Part shown: positions 1-7,767 of the stretch, in pieces
How the letters are laid out: the number at the start of each line of letters is the position of its first letter
Numbering within the stretch: the stretch's first letter is position 1
Origin: Mucilaginibacter psychrotolerans
Lineage (GTDB): Bacteria > Bacteroidota > Bacteroidia > Sphingobacteriales > Sphingobacteriaceae
Direction of reading: 5' to 3'
DNA: 64,000 nt
Assembly (NCBI RefSeq): GCF_004519315.1
Contig: NZ_SOZE01000003.1
Location: forward strand, 62,001 to 126,000
The notes under the pieces: model-generated
Database searches by the model: none
What the model was told of the DNA's origin: nothing
Seen by the model: the letters and a program-made list of their open reading frames with translations, nothing else
Position numbers and translations under genes: made by a program

Positions 1-615
1 GGTCCTTACTATTGCTCGGTAGGTGCTAACAATGCTTTCGGTCGCGACATTGTAGAAGAGCACTTAGATGCTTGTTTAGATGCGGGCTTAAACGTTGAAG
101 GTATCAACGCTGAGGTTGCTGCCGGTCAGTGGGAGTTCCAGATATTTGCAAAAGGCGCTAAAGAAGCCGGCGATCAAATTTGGGTTGCCCGTTATTTACT
201 AGAGCGTATCGGCGAAAAGTTCGGCGTATCAATCAACTACCATTGCAAACCATTGGGTACTTTAGACTGGAACGGTTCTGGTATGCACGCCAACTTCTCT
301 AACACAACTTTACGTACTGCAAACAGCAAAGAAACTTTTACCGCTATTTGCGAGGCATTCCGCCCTGCGGTTGCTGAGTGCGTTGCTGTATATGGTGCTG
401 ATAACCACTTGCGTTTAACCGGCAAACACGAAACTGCTTCTATTACCGATTTCAGCTACGGTGTTTCTGACCGCGGTGCTTCTATCCGTATCCCACTTTA
501 CACAGTTGATCACGATTGGAGCGGTTACCTGGAAGATCGTCGCCCTAACTCGGCTGCAGATCCATACAAAGTTGCTGCTGTAATCATCAAAACTGTTAAA
601 TCAGCAAAATTATAA
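1..615 (+). CDS. glnA: Glutamine synthetase, type II (GSII), 3' part
   Basis: The left edge cuts this gene; the visible 204 residues are the catalytic C-terminal part. It makes glutamine from glutamate, ammonia and ATP in the cytoplasm. GSII signatures are readable in order: GPYYCSVGANN, GINAEVAAGQWEFQ (residues about 37-50), DWNGSGMHANFS, LTGKHETASI and RGASIRIPLYT followed by YLEDRRPNSAADPY. This eukaryote-like type is common in Bacteroidetes and is about 340 residues when whole. The stop TAA is followed by a strong intrinsic terminator at 642-673. A different glutamine synthetase family member lies 0.6 kb downstream. Product assignment is secure; the missing part simply lies outside the window. 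Confidence 0.95.
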   Translation, partial: GPYYCSVGANNAFGRDIVEEHLDACLDAGLNVEGINAEVAAGQWEFQIFAKGAKEAGDQIWVARYLLERIGEKFGVSINYHCKPLGTLDWNGSGMHANFSNTTLRTANSKETFTAICEAFRPAVAECVAVYGADNHLRLTGKHETASITDFSYGVSDRGASIRIPLYTVDHDWSGYLEDRRPNSAADPYKVAAVIIKTVKSAKL

Positions 616-641
616 TACCCCTTTTTATTAACTGATCTTAT

Positions 642-673
642 ATCCCCCGCTTAACTACCGGGGGATTTTTTTT
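642..673. terminator. Intrinsic terminator, probably bidirectional
   Basis: An 8-bp perfect stem, ATCCCCCG with CGGGGGAT, is followed by eight T on the plus strand. It ends the glutamine synthetase gene and overlaps the last codons of the convergent cyclotransferase gene. Confidence 0.9.
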
Positions 674-1064
674 GCCCTATATATTCCAGATAATTGCCCG
701 AGGTAATCTCCGGTGATCCCTCAACGGGTAAGTTATATACATACACCCAAGCATTCTTATCGCCATCATTTGTAACGATAGGGCAATTTATCCGCTGGTA
801 TAAATTGGGTTGATCTTCAAGCGGCCCAACTCCTTCGTAAGCATCAAGTACCTGCAATACATCGTCGGTATCTACACTATAAATGTTGCCATGAATAAAA
901 TAACCCGCGGCGTCGAACATCAAGCCGGGATATTCGCCAATATCGTACAGCCGCCCTTTTATTTTGCCTGCACTCAAAAAAGCGCAGTGTTTTTTAAGAT
1001 AAATGCCAAATTCGTTATCCTTTTGCAATAAAGTGCCGTAAACAAACAACAGATGGGTTGGCAT
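651..1064 (-). CDS. Gamma-glutamylcyclotransferase (AIG2/GGCT-like) family protein
   Basis: A cytoplasmic protein of about 137 residues with the AIG2/GGCT-like fold; the family releases 5-oxoproline from gamma-glutamyl peptides or amines. The start motif LFVYGTLL at residues 5-12 is the family's substrate loop, and a glutamate expected as the catalytic acid is present in the DAYEGVGPL segment. I place the start at the ATG at 1064, because the in-frame TTG at 1103 would add 13 residues ahead of the fold. It points toward the upstream glutamine synthetase and shares its terminator. Its position between two gamma-glutamyl-forming enzymes fits gamma-glutamyl turnover, but the exact substrate is unknown. 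Confidence 0.85.
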   Translation of the reverse strand: MPTHLLFVYGTLLQKDNEFGIYLKKHCAFLSAGKIKGRLYDIGEYPGLMFDAAGYFIHGNIYSVDTDDVLQVLDAYEGVGPLEDQPNLYQRINCPIVTNDGDKNAWVYVYNLPVEGSPEITSGNYLEYIGQKKSPGS

Positions 1065-1134
1065 GTTTAAAGGTAGCAAAATTGCCTTGTTTGGTTTGCG
1101 CAAAATAATACGAATGCGGATTGGTTTATCGTAT

Positions 1135-1142
1135 TATCTTTG
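1135..1142 (+). promoter_or_regulatory. Bacteroidetes -7 promoter box (TATCTTTG)
   Basis: The sequence matches TAnnTTTG and lies 88 bases ahead of the 452-residue glutamine synthetase homologue, leaving a leader of about 85 nt. No clear -33 TTTG at the right spacing was seen. Confidence 0.5.
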
Positions 1143-1229
1143 CAACCCCTAATACTGTAGGCGGCTGCTATGCAACATCCGTCATATTATATTTATCTTG
1201 CTTAAATTGCCATTTTATACTAAGCCATC

Positions 1230-2588
1230 ATGAACCAGGAACAGGTAACAACCTACATCAAAGAAAACAATATAACCAAAATCAAATTCGCTTTTGCCGA
1301 TGTCGACGGTGTTTTGCGCGGCAAGGTTATCAGCGTAAAGAAATTCCTCGATGGCCTAAAAACCGGCTATGGCTTTTGCGATGTGGTTTTCGGCTGGGAT
1401 AGTAACGATACCTGCTACGATAATGTTGAGCTTACCGGCTGGCACACCGGTTATCCCGATAAACTTTGTTATATAGACCTGGGTACTTTGCGCAACATTC
1501 CCTGGCAGGATAATATCCCATTCTTTTTGGCCGATTATAGCGGCCCGCACGGAAACACAGTACCGGCCGACCCGCGCAGTTTGCTCAAAAATATCGTTGC
1601 CGACTGCAAAGCGATGGGTTACCATGCCGAGTTCGCTCAGGAGTTTGAGTGGTTCAACTTTAAAGAAACGCCGCAAAGTCTGCAAAATAAAGGCTTCGCC
1701 AATATGGAGGCCTTAACGCCGGGCATGTTTGGTTATTCTATACTCCGCACCTCGCAAAACGGCGATTTTTATTATGACCTGTTTAACCTGCTTACTCAAT
1801 TTAACATCCCCATAGAAGGTTTACATACCGAAACCGGCCCCGGCGTTTACGAAGCTGCCATTGAGCATTGCGAAGCCTTGCAGGCAGCGGATAAGGCCGT
1901 ACTATTTAAGACAGCAGTGAAAGAAATTGCCAGCAAGCATGGCATTACCGCCACCTTTATGGCCAAATGGAACCAAAACCTACCCGGCTGTAGTGGGCAC
2001 ATCCACCAAAGCCTCTGGAGCGACGACCAGAGTGAAAACCTGTTTTACGATGGCACCGATCAGCATAAGATGAGCGAACTGCATAAGCAATACCTTGCCG
2101 GTCAGCTCTATTGCATGCCGCACCTGCTGCCTATGTATGCGCCCACCATCAACAGTTATAAACGCCTTGTAGAAGGGGCGTGGGCACCAACCACTATTAC
2201 CTGGGGAGTAGATAATCGCACCACCGCACTCCGTGTTATCAATACCTCAGTTGGCTATACCCGACTCGAGACCCGCATCCCGGGCTCAGATACCAATCCT
2301 TACCTGGCCATAGCCGCCGCCCTGGCATCAGGTATTTACGGCATCAAAAACAAATTGAAGCTGGATATCGCCCCAACCGTGGGCAATGGCTACCAGGATA
2401 AAAGCAACGGCAGCCTGCATACCAACCTGTTCGATTCAGCTACAGCCATGCAAAACTCCCCCATAGCCAAAGAACTCTTCGGTGCCGGTTTTGTGGAACA
2501 CTTCACCCAAACCCGCTTCTGGGAGCATAGGCAGTATGCCAAGAGTGTTAGTGATTGGGAGTTGAAGAGGTATTTCGAAATAATTTAG
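1230..2588 (+). CDS. Glutamine synthetase family protein (GlnA/PuuA-like ligase)
   Basis: A 452-residue ATP-dependent ligase of the glutamine synthetase superfamily, with beta-grasp N-terminus (FADVDGVLRGK at about 22-32) and catalytic barrel. Readable motifs: EFEWFNF, TETGPGVYEAAIEHC (the metal-binding Glu region), CSGHIHQSL (residues about 251-259), NSYKRLVEGAWAPTTITWG, and RLETRIPGSDTNPYLAIAA. The length and the DVDGV/SGHIHQSL signature resemble gamma-glutamylputrescine synthetase and related catabolic ligases more than housekeeping GSI. The substrate, ammonia or an amine, cannot be told from sequence. Start ATG at 1230 is preceded by a TAnnTTTG promoter at 1135. It probably is not the main glutamine synthetase, because a GSII gene lies just upstream. 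Confidence 0.85.
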   Translation: MNQEQVTTYIKENNITKIKFAFADVDGVLRGKVISVKKFLDGLKTGYGFCDVVFGWDSNDTCYDNVELTGWHTGYPDKLCYIDLGTLRNIPWQDNIPFFLADYSGPHGNTVPADPRSLLKNIVADCKAMGYHAEFAQEFEWFNFKETPQSLQNKGFANMEALTPGMFGYSILRTSQNGDFYYDLFNLLTQFNIPIEGLHTETGPGVYEAAIEHCEALQAADKAVLFKTAVKEIASKHGITATFMAKWNQNLPGCSGHIHQSLWSDDQSENLFYDGTDQHKMSELHKQYLAGQLYCMPHLLPMYAPTINSYKRLVEGAWAPTTITWGVDNRTTALRVINTSVGYTRLETRIPGSDTNPYLAIAAALASGIYGIKNKLKLDIAPTVGNGYQDKSNGSLHTNLFDSATAMQNSPIAKELFGAGFVEHFTQTRFWEHRQYAKSVSDWELKRYFEII

Positions 2589-2592
2589 TTTT

Positions 2593-2636
2593 TTAACCAC
2601 AGAGTGCGCGGAGGATTCGCAGAGTAACACAGAGAT
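2593..2636 (+). repeat. Left arm of 44-bp inverted repeat around the GxxExxY gene
   Basis: The arm begins TTAACCACAGAG and carries several variations of a CACAGAG word. Its reverse complement matches 3033-3076 at 38 of 44 positions by direct comparison. It ends four bases before the start codon of the GxxExxY gene. Confidence 0.9.
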
Positions 2637-2640
2637 TTGT

Positions 2641-3042
2641 ATGTCGGATAACGAGTTGACAGGTAAGATTATTGGAGCTGCGATGGAAGTGCATAGTGCA
2701 TTAGGGCCTGGCTTGCTGGAAAGCGCTTACAAGGAATGCCTCTTTTATAAGCTATTCAAAATGGGATTAATGGTGGAAAAAGAAAAGCCTATGCCGTTAA
2801 TATTTGAAGAGGTTAAATTAGAATGTGGTTACCGGCTCGACCTTTTGGTTGAAAATAAAATTGTCATCGAAACAAAATGTGTAGAACAACTGAATGATAT
2901 ACATTTAGCACAAACGCTAACTTATTTAAAGCTTGGTAATTATCAATTAGGCCTACTAATAAATTTCAAAGTAATTAAACTGAAAGATGGTATTAAACGC
3001 ATTATTAATAGCCCTCCTTCTCCAATTGACAGGTCTCTGTGA
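2641..3042 (+). CDS. GxxExxY protein (PD-(D/E)XK nuclease-like)
   Basis: A 133-residue protein of the GxxExxY family. The naming motif reads GLLESAY at residues 24-30. A nuclease-like core follows: YRLDLLVENKIVIETK gives the D...ExK triad typical of the PD-(D/E)XK superfamily, then LAQTLTYLKLGNYQLGLLINF. The biological role of the family is unknown. The gene fits exactly between two 44-bp inverted repeats: its ATG is four bases after the left arm, and its last codons and TGA lie inside the right arm. That makes the unit 2593-3076 look like a small mobile or formerly mobile cassette rather than an ordinary gene. Codon use is slightly more AT-rich than in the neighbours. Confidence 0.9.
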   Translation: MSDNELTGKIIGAAMEVHSALGPGLLESAYKECLFYKLFKMGLMVEKEKPMPLIFEEVKLECGYRLDLLVENKIVIETKCVEQLNDIHLAQTLTYLKLGNYQLGLLINFKVIKLKDGIKRIINSPPSPIDRSL

Positions 3043-3076
3043 AACTCTGCGGAACCTCCGCGCCCTCTGTGGTTAA
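3033..3076 (+). repeat. Right arm of 44-bp inverted repeat around the GxxExxY gene
   Basis: Reverse-complement partner of 2593-2636 with six mismatches, ending CTCTGTGGTTAA. It includes the stop codon of the GxxExxY gene at 3040-3042. Confidence 0.9.
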
Positions 3077-3150
3077 AAAAACCACAACAGAAAAATTTTG
3101 TTACTAAAATCGTAAAAATGCATAACTATGCAAACCAATTATAACCACAA

Positions 3151-4188
3151 GTGGACTTTTCTATCATTATAAAAAAAGCGTGGGAGGGCTATGACGCCTC
3201 CAAAACCATCAAAAGCGTTGAAGATATCAGCGCCATGGTGTCAACCAATCATGTTTTCCGTGTTACTTTCGATGACGAGGATATCATCATCGCCAAATTA
3301 TCGTTATTCGGTAAATTCGAACATTTTAAAGAAGATCACCGTATCATCCATGCGCTGAGCAACAACTTGTTATATCCTTTCGAGAATTTGCTTGCGAAGT
3401 CGCTACTGAAGAACAACCGCGTTTACATATACCACTATAAGCACGGTAAAGAAGATGCCTGGGTGGTGTTTTACAACCCAACGCGCATCCAGAACAGGTT
3501 GCCCAAGCGGCTGGATGATAACCTGATCAAAAAGCTTGGTCAGCAATTAGGTAAATTCCACAAAGCATGCTGTAGGGTAAAGAACGTTTTGCCAAAATCA
3601 TCAAAAACACTGCGCACGGATATCTATTCGCTGCAACAGCAACTGGAGACTAACGAACGCGATTTCGGTTCGGCTATGCAGGTAGATTTCTTGAAATATC
3701 ATTGCGATTTGTTCCTGCGCAACCGATCTAAATACAACATGCACTCGTTCGATATTATCCCGGTTTTTATCGACTGGAACATCGGAAACTTTTCCGTCGC
3801 GCCTAATTATGACCTATATTCACGCTGGGATTACGACTGGTTCAGGATGAGCTACCGCGTGCTGGATTTTTATTTCTTCAGCAGGGTGGTATCTGATGTT
3901 GGCGACCGCACGGTATTCAGCTACGTGATAGGGCCAATGATGGAAGACAGATTTATCACGTTTTTAAAAGAGTACCACAAAGTTTATCCGCTAACAGCCG
4001 ACGAGATTAGGTTTATGAAAGAAGCTTACCGCTTTTTCATCCTCAATTACGTGATAAAAGACGGTAAACACTTTTTTAATGAGCAATACGCGAAAAAACT
4101 ACAGTCTGAAGCTTTTGATGTTTACCTGCCGTCGGTAGACCGCGATTTTGATGCAGAAAAAATAATTGAAGCGCTGAAGCTGGGTTGA
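3151..4188 (+). CDS. APH-like phosphotransferase fold protein, substrate unknown
   Basis: A 345-residue protein that looks like a distant aminoglycoside phosphotransferase/choline kinase fold. The N-terminal half has an LGQQLGKFHKAC helix typical of the inter-lobe region. The catalytic region is atypical: FIDWNIGNFSV at about 206-216 is where such kinases carry HxDxxxxN, and RWDYDWFRMSYRVLDF follows where the DFG-like Asp would be. The catalytic His/Asp pattern is therefore only partly conserved. GTG at 3151 is the only plausible start; the in-frame ATG at 3118 runs into a stop. It is followed, after a word-repeat palindrome, by a HAD phosphatase, so the pair may act on one metabolite. No resistance role should be assumed. 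Confidence 0.6.
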   Translation: MDFSIIIKKAWEGYDASKTIKSVEDISAMVSTNHVFRVTFDDEDIIIAKLSLFGKFEHFKEDHRIIHALSNNLLYPFENLLAKSLLKNNRVYIYHYKHGKEDAWVVFYNPTRIQNRLPKRLDDNLIKKLGQQLGKFHKACCRVKNVLPKSSKTLRTDIYSLQQQLETNERDFGSAMQVDFLKYHCDLFLRNRSKYNMHSFDIIPVFIDWNIGNFSVAPNYDLYSRWDYDWFRMSYRVLDFYFFSRVVSDVGDRTVFSYVIGPMMEDRFITFLKEYHKVYPLTADEIRFMKEAYRFFILNYVIKDGKHFFNEQYAKKLQSEAFDVYLPSVDRDFDAEKIIEALKLG

Positions 4189-4320
4189 GAAAGGTTAAAG
4201 AAGTTAGAAAAGTTAAAAGGGTTAGAAAAGTTAAAAATATTAACTAAGGTTACAGGCATTTTAAAATAATCAGTGTAATGCAACCTTTTTAACTTCTCTA
4301 ACCTTTCTAACTTTAATCAA
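4189..4320. repeat. Word-repeat palindrome (GTTAGAAAAG type)
   Basis: Immediately after the TGA, plus-strand copies of GTTAGAAAAGTTAAAA and GGTTAAAGAAG run to about 4250, and the complementary words (CTTCTCTAACCTTTCTAAC) occupy 4282-4314. The two arms can fold into one long imperfect hairpin. No ORF lies inside. Confidence 0.75.
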
Positions 4321-4419
4321 CCTTCCCCAACTCCTCTCAATTCTTCTCCAATACCTATCAACTGTTACTTGGTGCTACCGATTTTCAGAACTTTCTTTTA
4401 ACATTTACAACCGATTATA

Positions 4420-5271
4420 ATGAGGCTAATAGAGGATTTCCGGGAGATAATAGATAATTACGAGGTGGTTTTTTTCGATGCGTTTGGTGTGCTCAAAAAC
4501 TATGGTGGCCTGGTGCCGGGTATAGAGCGCACGTTTGAATACCTGGAAGAAAGCGGCAAGGAGTATTATATTGTTACCAACGATGCTTCGCGCAGTCCGG
4601 CCCAATTGGCCGAATCGTATCATAAGAAAGGGTTGCACGCCATTACTTCGGATAGGATCATTTCATCAGGAATGCTTACTAAAGAGTTCCTCGACCTGAA
4701 AGTTGATGAAGGTATTGTAGCGTATTTAGGTACCGATGATTCGGCGCATTATATCGAAAGCGAAGGCCTGCACACCCTGCCCGTGAGCCAGATAACGGCA
4801 GAGAACTTTGATAAAGTGAACGCATTGGTGTTTTTGGATGATGAGGGCTTTGACTGGTGCAATGATTTAAACAAAACCGTAAATCTGCTGCGAAGGCGCA
4901 CCATACCCGCCATCGTAGCCAATACCGATTTTGCCTACCCGGTAAACGTAAACGAAATTGCAGTTGCCATAGGCGGTATTGCAGCTATGGTGGAGACGAT
5001 AGTAGGCAAGAAATTCATCCGTTTCGGCAAGCCCGATTCGCAGATGTTTATGTTCGCTTATGATTTGATACGTGAGTACCGCCCCATCAGCAAAAAAGAA
5101 ATTGTGATGGTAGGCGACACCCTACAGACGGATATTTTAGGCGGAAACAAATTTGGGCTGGATACAGTTTTGGTATTATCGGGCAATACGCTGCCTGCCG
5201 ATGCACAAACCCGCATGACCTCCACGGGCATAGTACCCACCTACATTTGCGATTCGGCTGTGATAAGATAG
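4420..5271 (+). CDS. HAD superfamily class IIA hydrolase (NagD-like)
   Basis: A 283-residue NagD-type phosphatase homologue. Motif I reads FFDAFGVLKNYGGLVPG at residues 18-34: the nucleophile Asp is present, but the second acidic residue of DxD is replaced by Phe, as happens (with Trp) in some class IIA subfamilies. Motif II is YIVTNDASRSP, motif III Lys is in RFGKPDSQMF, and motif IV is MVGDTLQTDILGGNKFG. The missing acid/base Asp raises doubt about ordinary phosphatase activity. It probably shares a transcript with the GH43 gene, whose ATG begins one base after this stop codon. Confidence 0.85.
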   Translation: MRLIEDFREIIDNYEVVFFDAFGVLKNYGGLVPGIERTFEYLEESGKEYYIVTNDASRSPAQLAESYHKKGLHAITSDRIISSGMLTKEFLDLKVDEGIVAYLGTDDSAHYIESEGLHTLPVSQITAENFDKVNALVFLDDEGFDWCNDLNKTVNLLRRRTIPAIVANTDFAYPVNVNEIAVAIGGIAAMVETIVGKKFIRFGKPDSQMFMFAYDLIREYRPISKKEIVMVGDTLQTDILGGNKFGLDTVLVLSGNTLPADAQTRMTSTGIVPTYICDSAVIR

Positions 5272-5272
5272 T

Positions 5273-6334
5273 ATGAGAACAACCTGGATAAAATTACTTT
5301 TTGCATTGTTTTTTGCCTTAACGGCGAGGCAGACTATGTTTGCCCAAAGCCAGCCGTCCGGTACTTTTACTAATCCCTTGCTGCCCTCGGGTGCCGACCC
5401 ATGGGTAATTTACCAGGACGGATATTACTATTACACCAATTCTACCCAAAACAGTTTGGTGATATGGAAAACCAAAAATCTGGGCGAAATGGCAAAAGCC
5501 GAAAAAAAAACTGTTTGGGTACCCGAGCCCAACACGCCTTACTCAAAAGAGCTTTGGGCACCCGAACTCCATTACCTAAACCATAAGTGGTACCTTTATT
5601 ACGCCGCCGACGATTGCAACAACAACCATCACCGGCTATATGTATTGGAAAATTCTTCGCCAGACCCTTTGCAAGGCACATGGGTATTTAAAGGTAAGCT
5701 TAACGACGACAGCGACAAATGGGCCATTGACGGCTCGGTATTCGAACATAAGGGGAAATTGTATTTGATTTGGGCCGGCTGGGAAGGCGACGAAAACGGC
5801 CAGCAGGATATTTACATTGCAAAGTTAAAGAACCCTTACACGGTAGAAGGCAAACGGGTTAAGATATCAAGCCCGCTTTACGATTGGGAAAAGAACGGCG
5901 ACCTGCACGATGCCGCGAACCCTCCACATGTAAACGTGAACGAAGGTCCCGAGATATTGGCGCATGGCAAAAAACTGTTCCTGATATATTCGGCAAGCGG
6001 TTGTTGGACTGATTTTTACGCCCTAGGCATGCTGACGGCATCTGCCGATGCTGATTTGCTCGACTCGGAATCCTGGGCGAAATCGGCACAGCCCGTGTTC
6101 AAAAAATCGGAAGCAAACGGCGTTTATGCACCCGGGCATAATTCGTTCTTTAAATCACCCGATGGTAAGGAGGATTGGATCATCTACCACGCTAACGCTA
6201 TGCCGGGGCAGGGTTGTGGTAGCTTTCGTTCGCCACGCATGCAGAAATTCAGCTGGAATGCAGATGGTACGCCAAACTTCGGTATACCCCAACGTACCGG
6301 AATACCGATGGCCGTGCCATCGCAAAGAAAATAA
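5273..6334 (+). CDS. Secreted glycoside hydrolase family 43 protein
   Basis: A 353-residue exported five-bladed beta-propeller hydrolase, likely acting on arabinose- or xylose-containing glycans. A signal peptide covers residues 1-24 (hydrophobic LLFALFFALTA, then FAQS). GH43 catalytic residues are readable: the general base Asp in LPSGADPWVIYQDGYYYY, the pKa-modulating Asp in WAIDGSVF and the general acid Glu in NVNEGPEI. WAPELHYL is also characteristic of the family. It starts one base after the HAD gene and is followed 24 bases later by a mutarotase lipoprotein, so the three form a sugar-handling operon. No SusC/SusD pair is present nearby. The exact substrate is not predictable from sequence alone. 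Confidence 0.9.
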   Translation: MRTTWIKLLFALFFALTARQTMFAQSQPSGTFTNPLLPSGADPWVIYQDGYYYYTNSTQNSLVIWKTKNLGEMAKAEKKTVWVPEPNTPYSKELWAPELHYLNHKWYLYYAADDCNNNHHRLYVLENSSPDPLQGTWVFKGKLNDDSDKWAIDGSVFEHKGKLYLIWAGWEGDENGQQDIYIAKLKNPYTVEGKRVKISSPLYDWEKNGDLHDAANPPHVNVNEGPEILAHGKKLFLIYSASGCWTDFYALGMLTASADADLLDSESWAKSAQPVFKKSEANGVYAPGHNSFFKSPDGKEDWIIYHANAMPGQGCGSFRSPRMQKFSWNADGTPNFGIPQRTGIPMAVPSQRK

Positions 6335-6357
6335 ACCGACCAATTTTTATAAAAATT

Positions 6358-7536
6358 ATGCAAAACACCTTAAAAAAACCGATTTTGGCACTGGCAATTG
6401 CTGGCAGCGCTATCTTAGCCGCCTGTAACCAATCTGCCCCTAAAAGCAATACTATGGCCGACACCACATCTACCGCCCTCGCAGTCAAATTACCCGAAGC
6501 TTCCGCATTCGAAAGAACGATAGACGGGAAGAAAACCGAATTATTTGTACTCAAGAATAAAAAAGGCGCAGAAGCCGCGCTTACCAACTACGGCGCGCAT
6601 TTAATAAGTCTGCTGGTACCTGATAAAGACGGTAAACTAACCGATGTGGTTTTAGGTTTCGATGATCTGGAGGGATTTCAACGCGCCGCTTCAGCGTACT
6701 ATGGTGCCATTATTGGCCGCTATGGTAACCGCCTGGCAAAAGGCACATTCACGCTGGATGGCAAGGAATACAAATTGTTTACCAACAATGGGCCAAACAC
6801 TTTACATGGCGGCAAAAAAGGTTTCGATGCCATGGTATGGGATGCCAAACAGATAGACAGCGCGACGGTTGAGTTTACTTACCTTTCTAAGGACATGGAA
6901 GAAGGCTTCCCCGGTAACCTTAATGTGAAAGTAATTTATACCCTTACTGATGATAACGCCCTGAAGATAAGCTACGAGGCTACTACAGATAAAGCAACCC
7001 CGGTAAACCTTACCAACCACGCCTATTTTAATCTGAACGGGCAGGGTAGCGGCATTGCGCTGAACCATTTGGTGCAGATAGATGCTGATAACTACACCCC
7101 GGTAGATAGCACGCTGATACCAACCGGGAAAATAGAGCCTGTTAAAGGTACACCGTTCGATTTTACAACGGCAACCGCAATTGGCGAAAGGATAGAGCAG
7201 GACAATATCCAACTGAAAGATGGCAAAGGTTACGATCATAACTACGTGCTGAACAAGCACGACATCAGCACGCCAATCGCAACGGTTGTTGGCGACAAAA
7301 GCGGCATCAAGATGGAGGTGTTTACAGAAGAGCCCGGCATGCAGTTTTACACCGGCAATTTTATGAATGGCAGCAACAGCCTGAAAGGTGGTACACCCGA
7401 CGCGCACCGCACAGCCTTTGCCATGGAAACCCAACACTTCCCCGATTCGCCCAACGAGCCAAGCTTTCCCACTACCGTGTTGAAACCTGGTGCGGTTTAC
7501 AAAACCCAAACTATCTATAAGTTCTCTGTAAAATAA
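6358..7536 (+). CDS. Aldose 1-epimerase (galactose mutarotase), lipoprotein
   Basis: A 392-residue GalM-type epimerase that interconverts alpha and beta anomers of sugars. A lipoprotein signal peptide ends in the lipobox LAAC at residues 20-23, so the enzyme should be anchored in the periplasm or outer membrane. GalM landmarks: GAIIGRYGNRLAKGTF, NNGPNTLHGGKKGFD (catalytic-site His), NLTNHAYFNLNGQG (His), and the catalytic Glu in TEEPGMQFYTGNF. It follows the GH43 gene by 24 bases and would process sugars freed outside the inner membrane. Confidence 0.92.
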   Translation: MQNTLKKPILALAIAGSAILAACNQSAPKSNTMADTTSTALAVKLPEASAFERTIDGKKTELFVLKNKKGAEAALTNYGAHLISLLVPDKDGKLTDVVLGFDDLEGFQRAASAYYGAIIGRYGNRLAKGTFTLDGKEYKLFTNNGPNTLHGGKKGFDAMVWDAKQIDSATVEFTYLSKDMEEGFPGNLNVKVIYTLTDDNALKISYEATTDKATPVNLTNHAYFNLNGQGSGIALNHLVQIDADNYTPVDSTLIPTGKIEPVKGTPFDFTTATAIGERIEQDNIQLKDGKGYDHNYVLNKHDISTPIATVVGDKSGIKMEVFTEEPGMQFYTGNFMNGSNSLKGGTPDAHRTAFAMETQHFPDSPNEPSFPTTVLKPGAVYKTQTIYKFSVK

Positions 7537-7545
7537 AATAAGCAG

Positions 7546-7676
7546 GAATTTAATAGACACGAATTTTCACCGATTTGGGCGAATGCCACGAATTTTTAGA
7601 AGCATAATTGCTGATAGAAACTCGTGGCATTCTTGTTATTGAAATTCGTAGAATTCGTGTCATTAATTTCATTCGT
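7546..7676. repeat. Word-repeat palindrome (CACGAATT type)
   Basis: A perfect 11-bp inverted repeat, GAATGCCACGA at 7581-7591 and TCGTGGCATTC at 7622-7632, is flanked by outer words GACACGAATTTT and GAATTCGTGTC. It lies between the mutarotase gene and the molybdenum-cofactor operon promoter. No ORF inside. Confidence 0.75.
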
Positions 7677-7700
7677 ATCAGCGCGATTCATGTTCTTTAT

Positions 7701-7708
7701 TATATTTG
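7701..7708 (+). promoter_or_regulatory. Bacteroidetes -7 promoter box (TATATTTG) of the moa operon
   Basis: A perfect TAnnTTTG match 60 bases ahead of moaA; implied leader about 55 nt. No molybdenum-cofactor riboswitch fold is apparent in this short leader. Confidence 0.55.
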
Positions 7709-7767
7709 TGCCCTACCTCCCAAACTATTGCCTTGGTACTACTGTTAAATTTTAATACCATCAATAC

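Noticed and set aside
3151..4188. Aminoglycoside resistance gene
   Set aside because: Only the general kinase fold is suggested; catalytic motifs diverge and the neighbours are metabolic.
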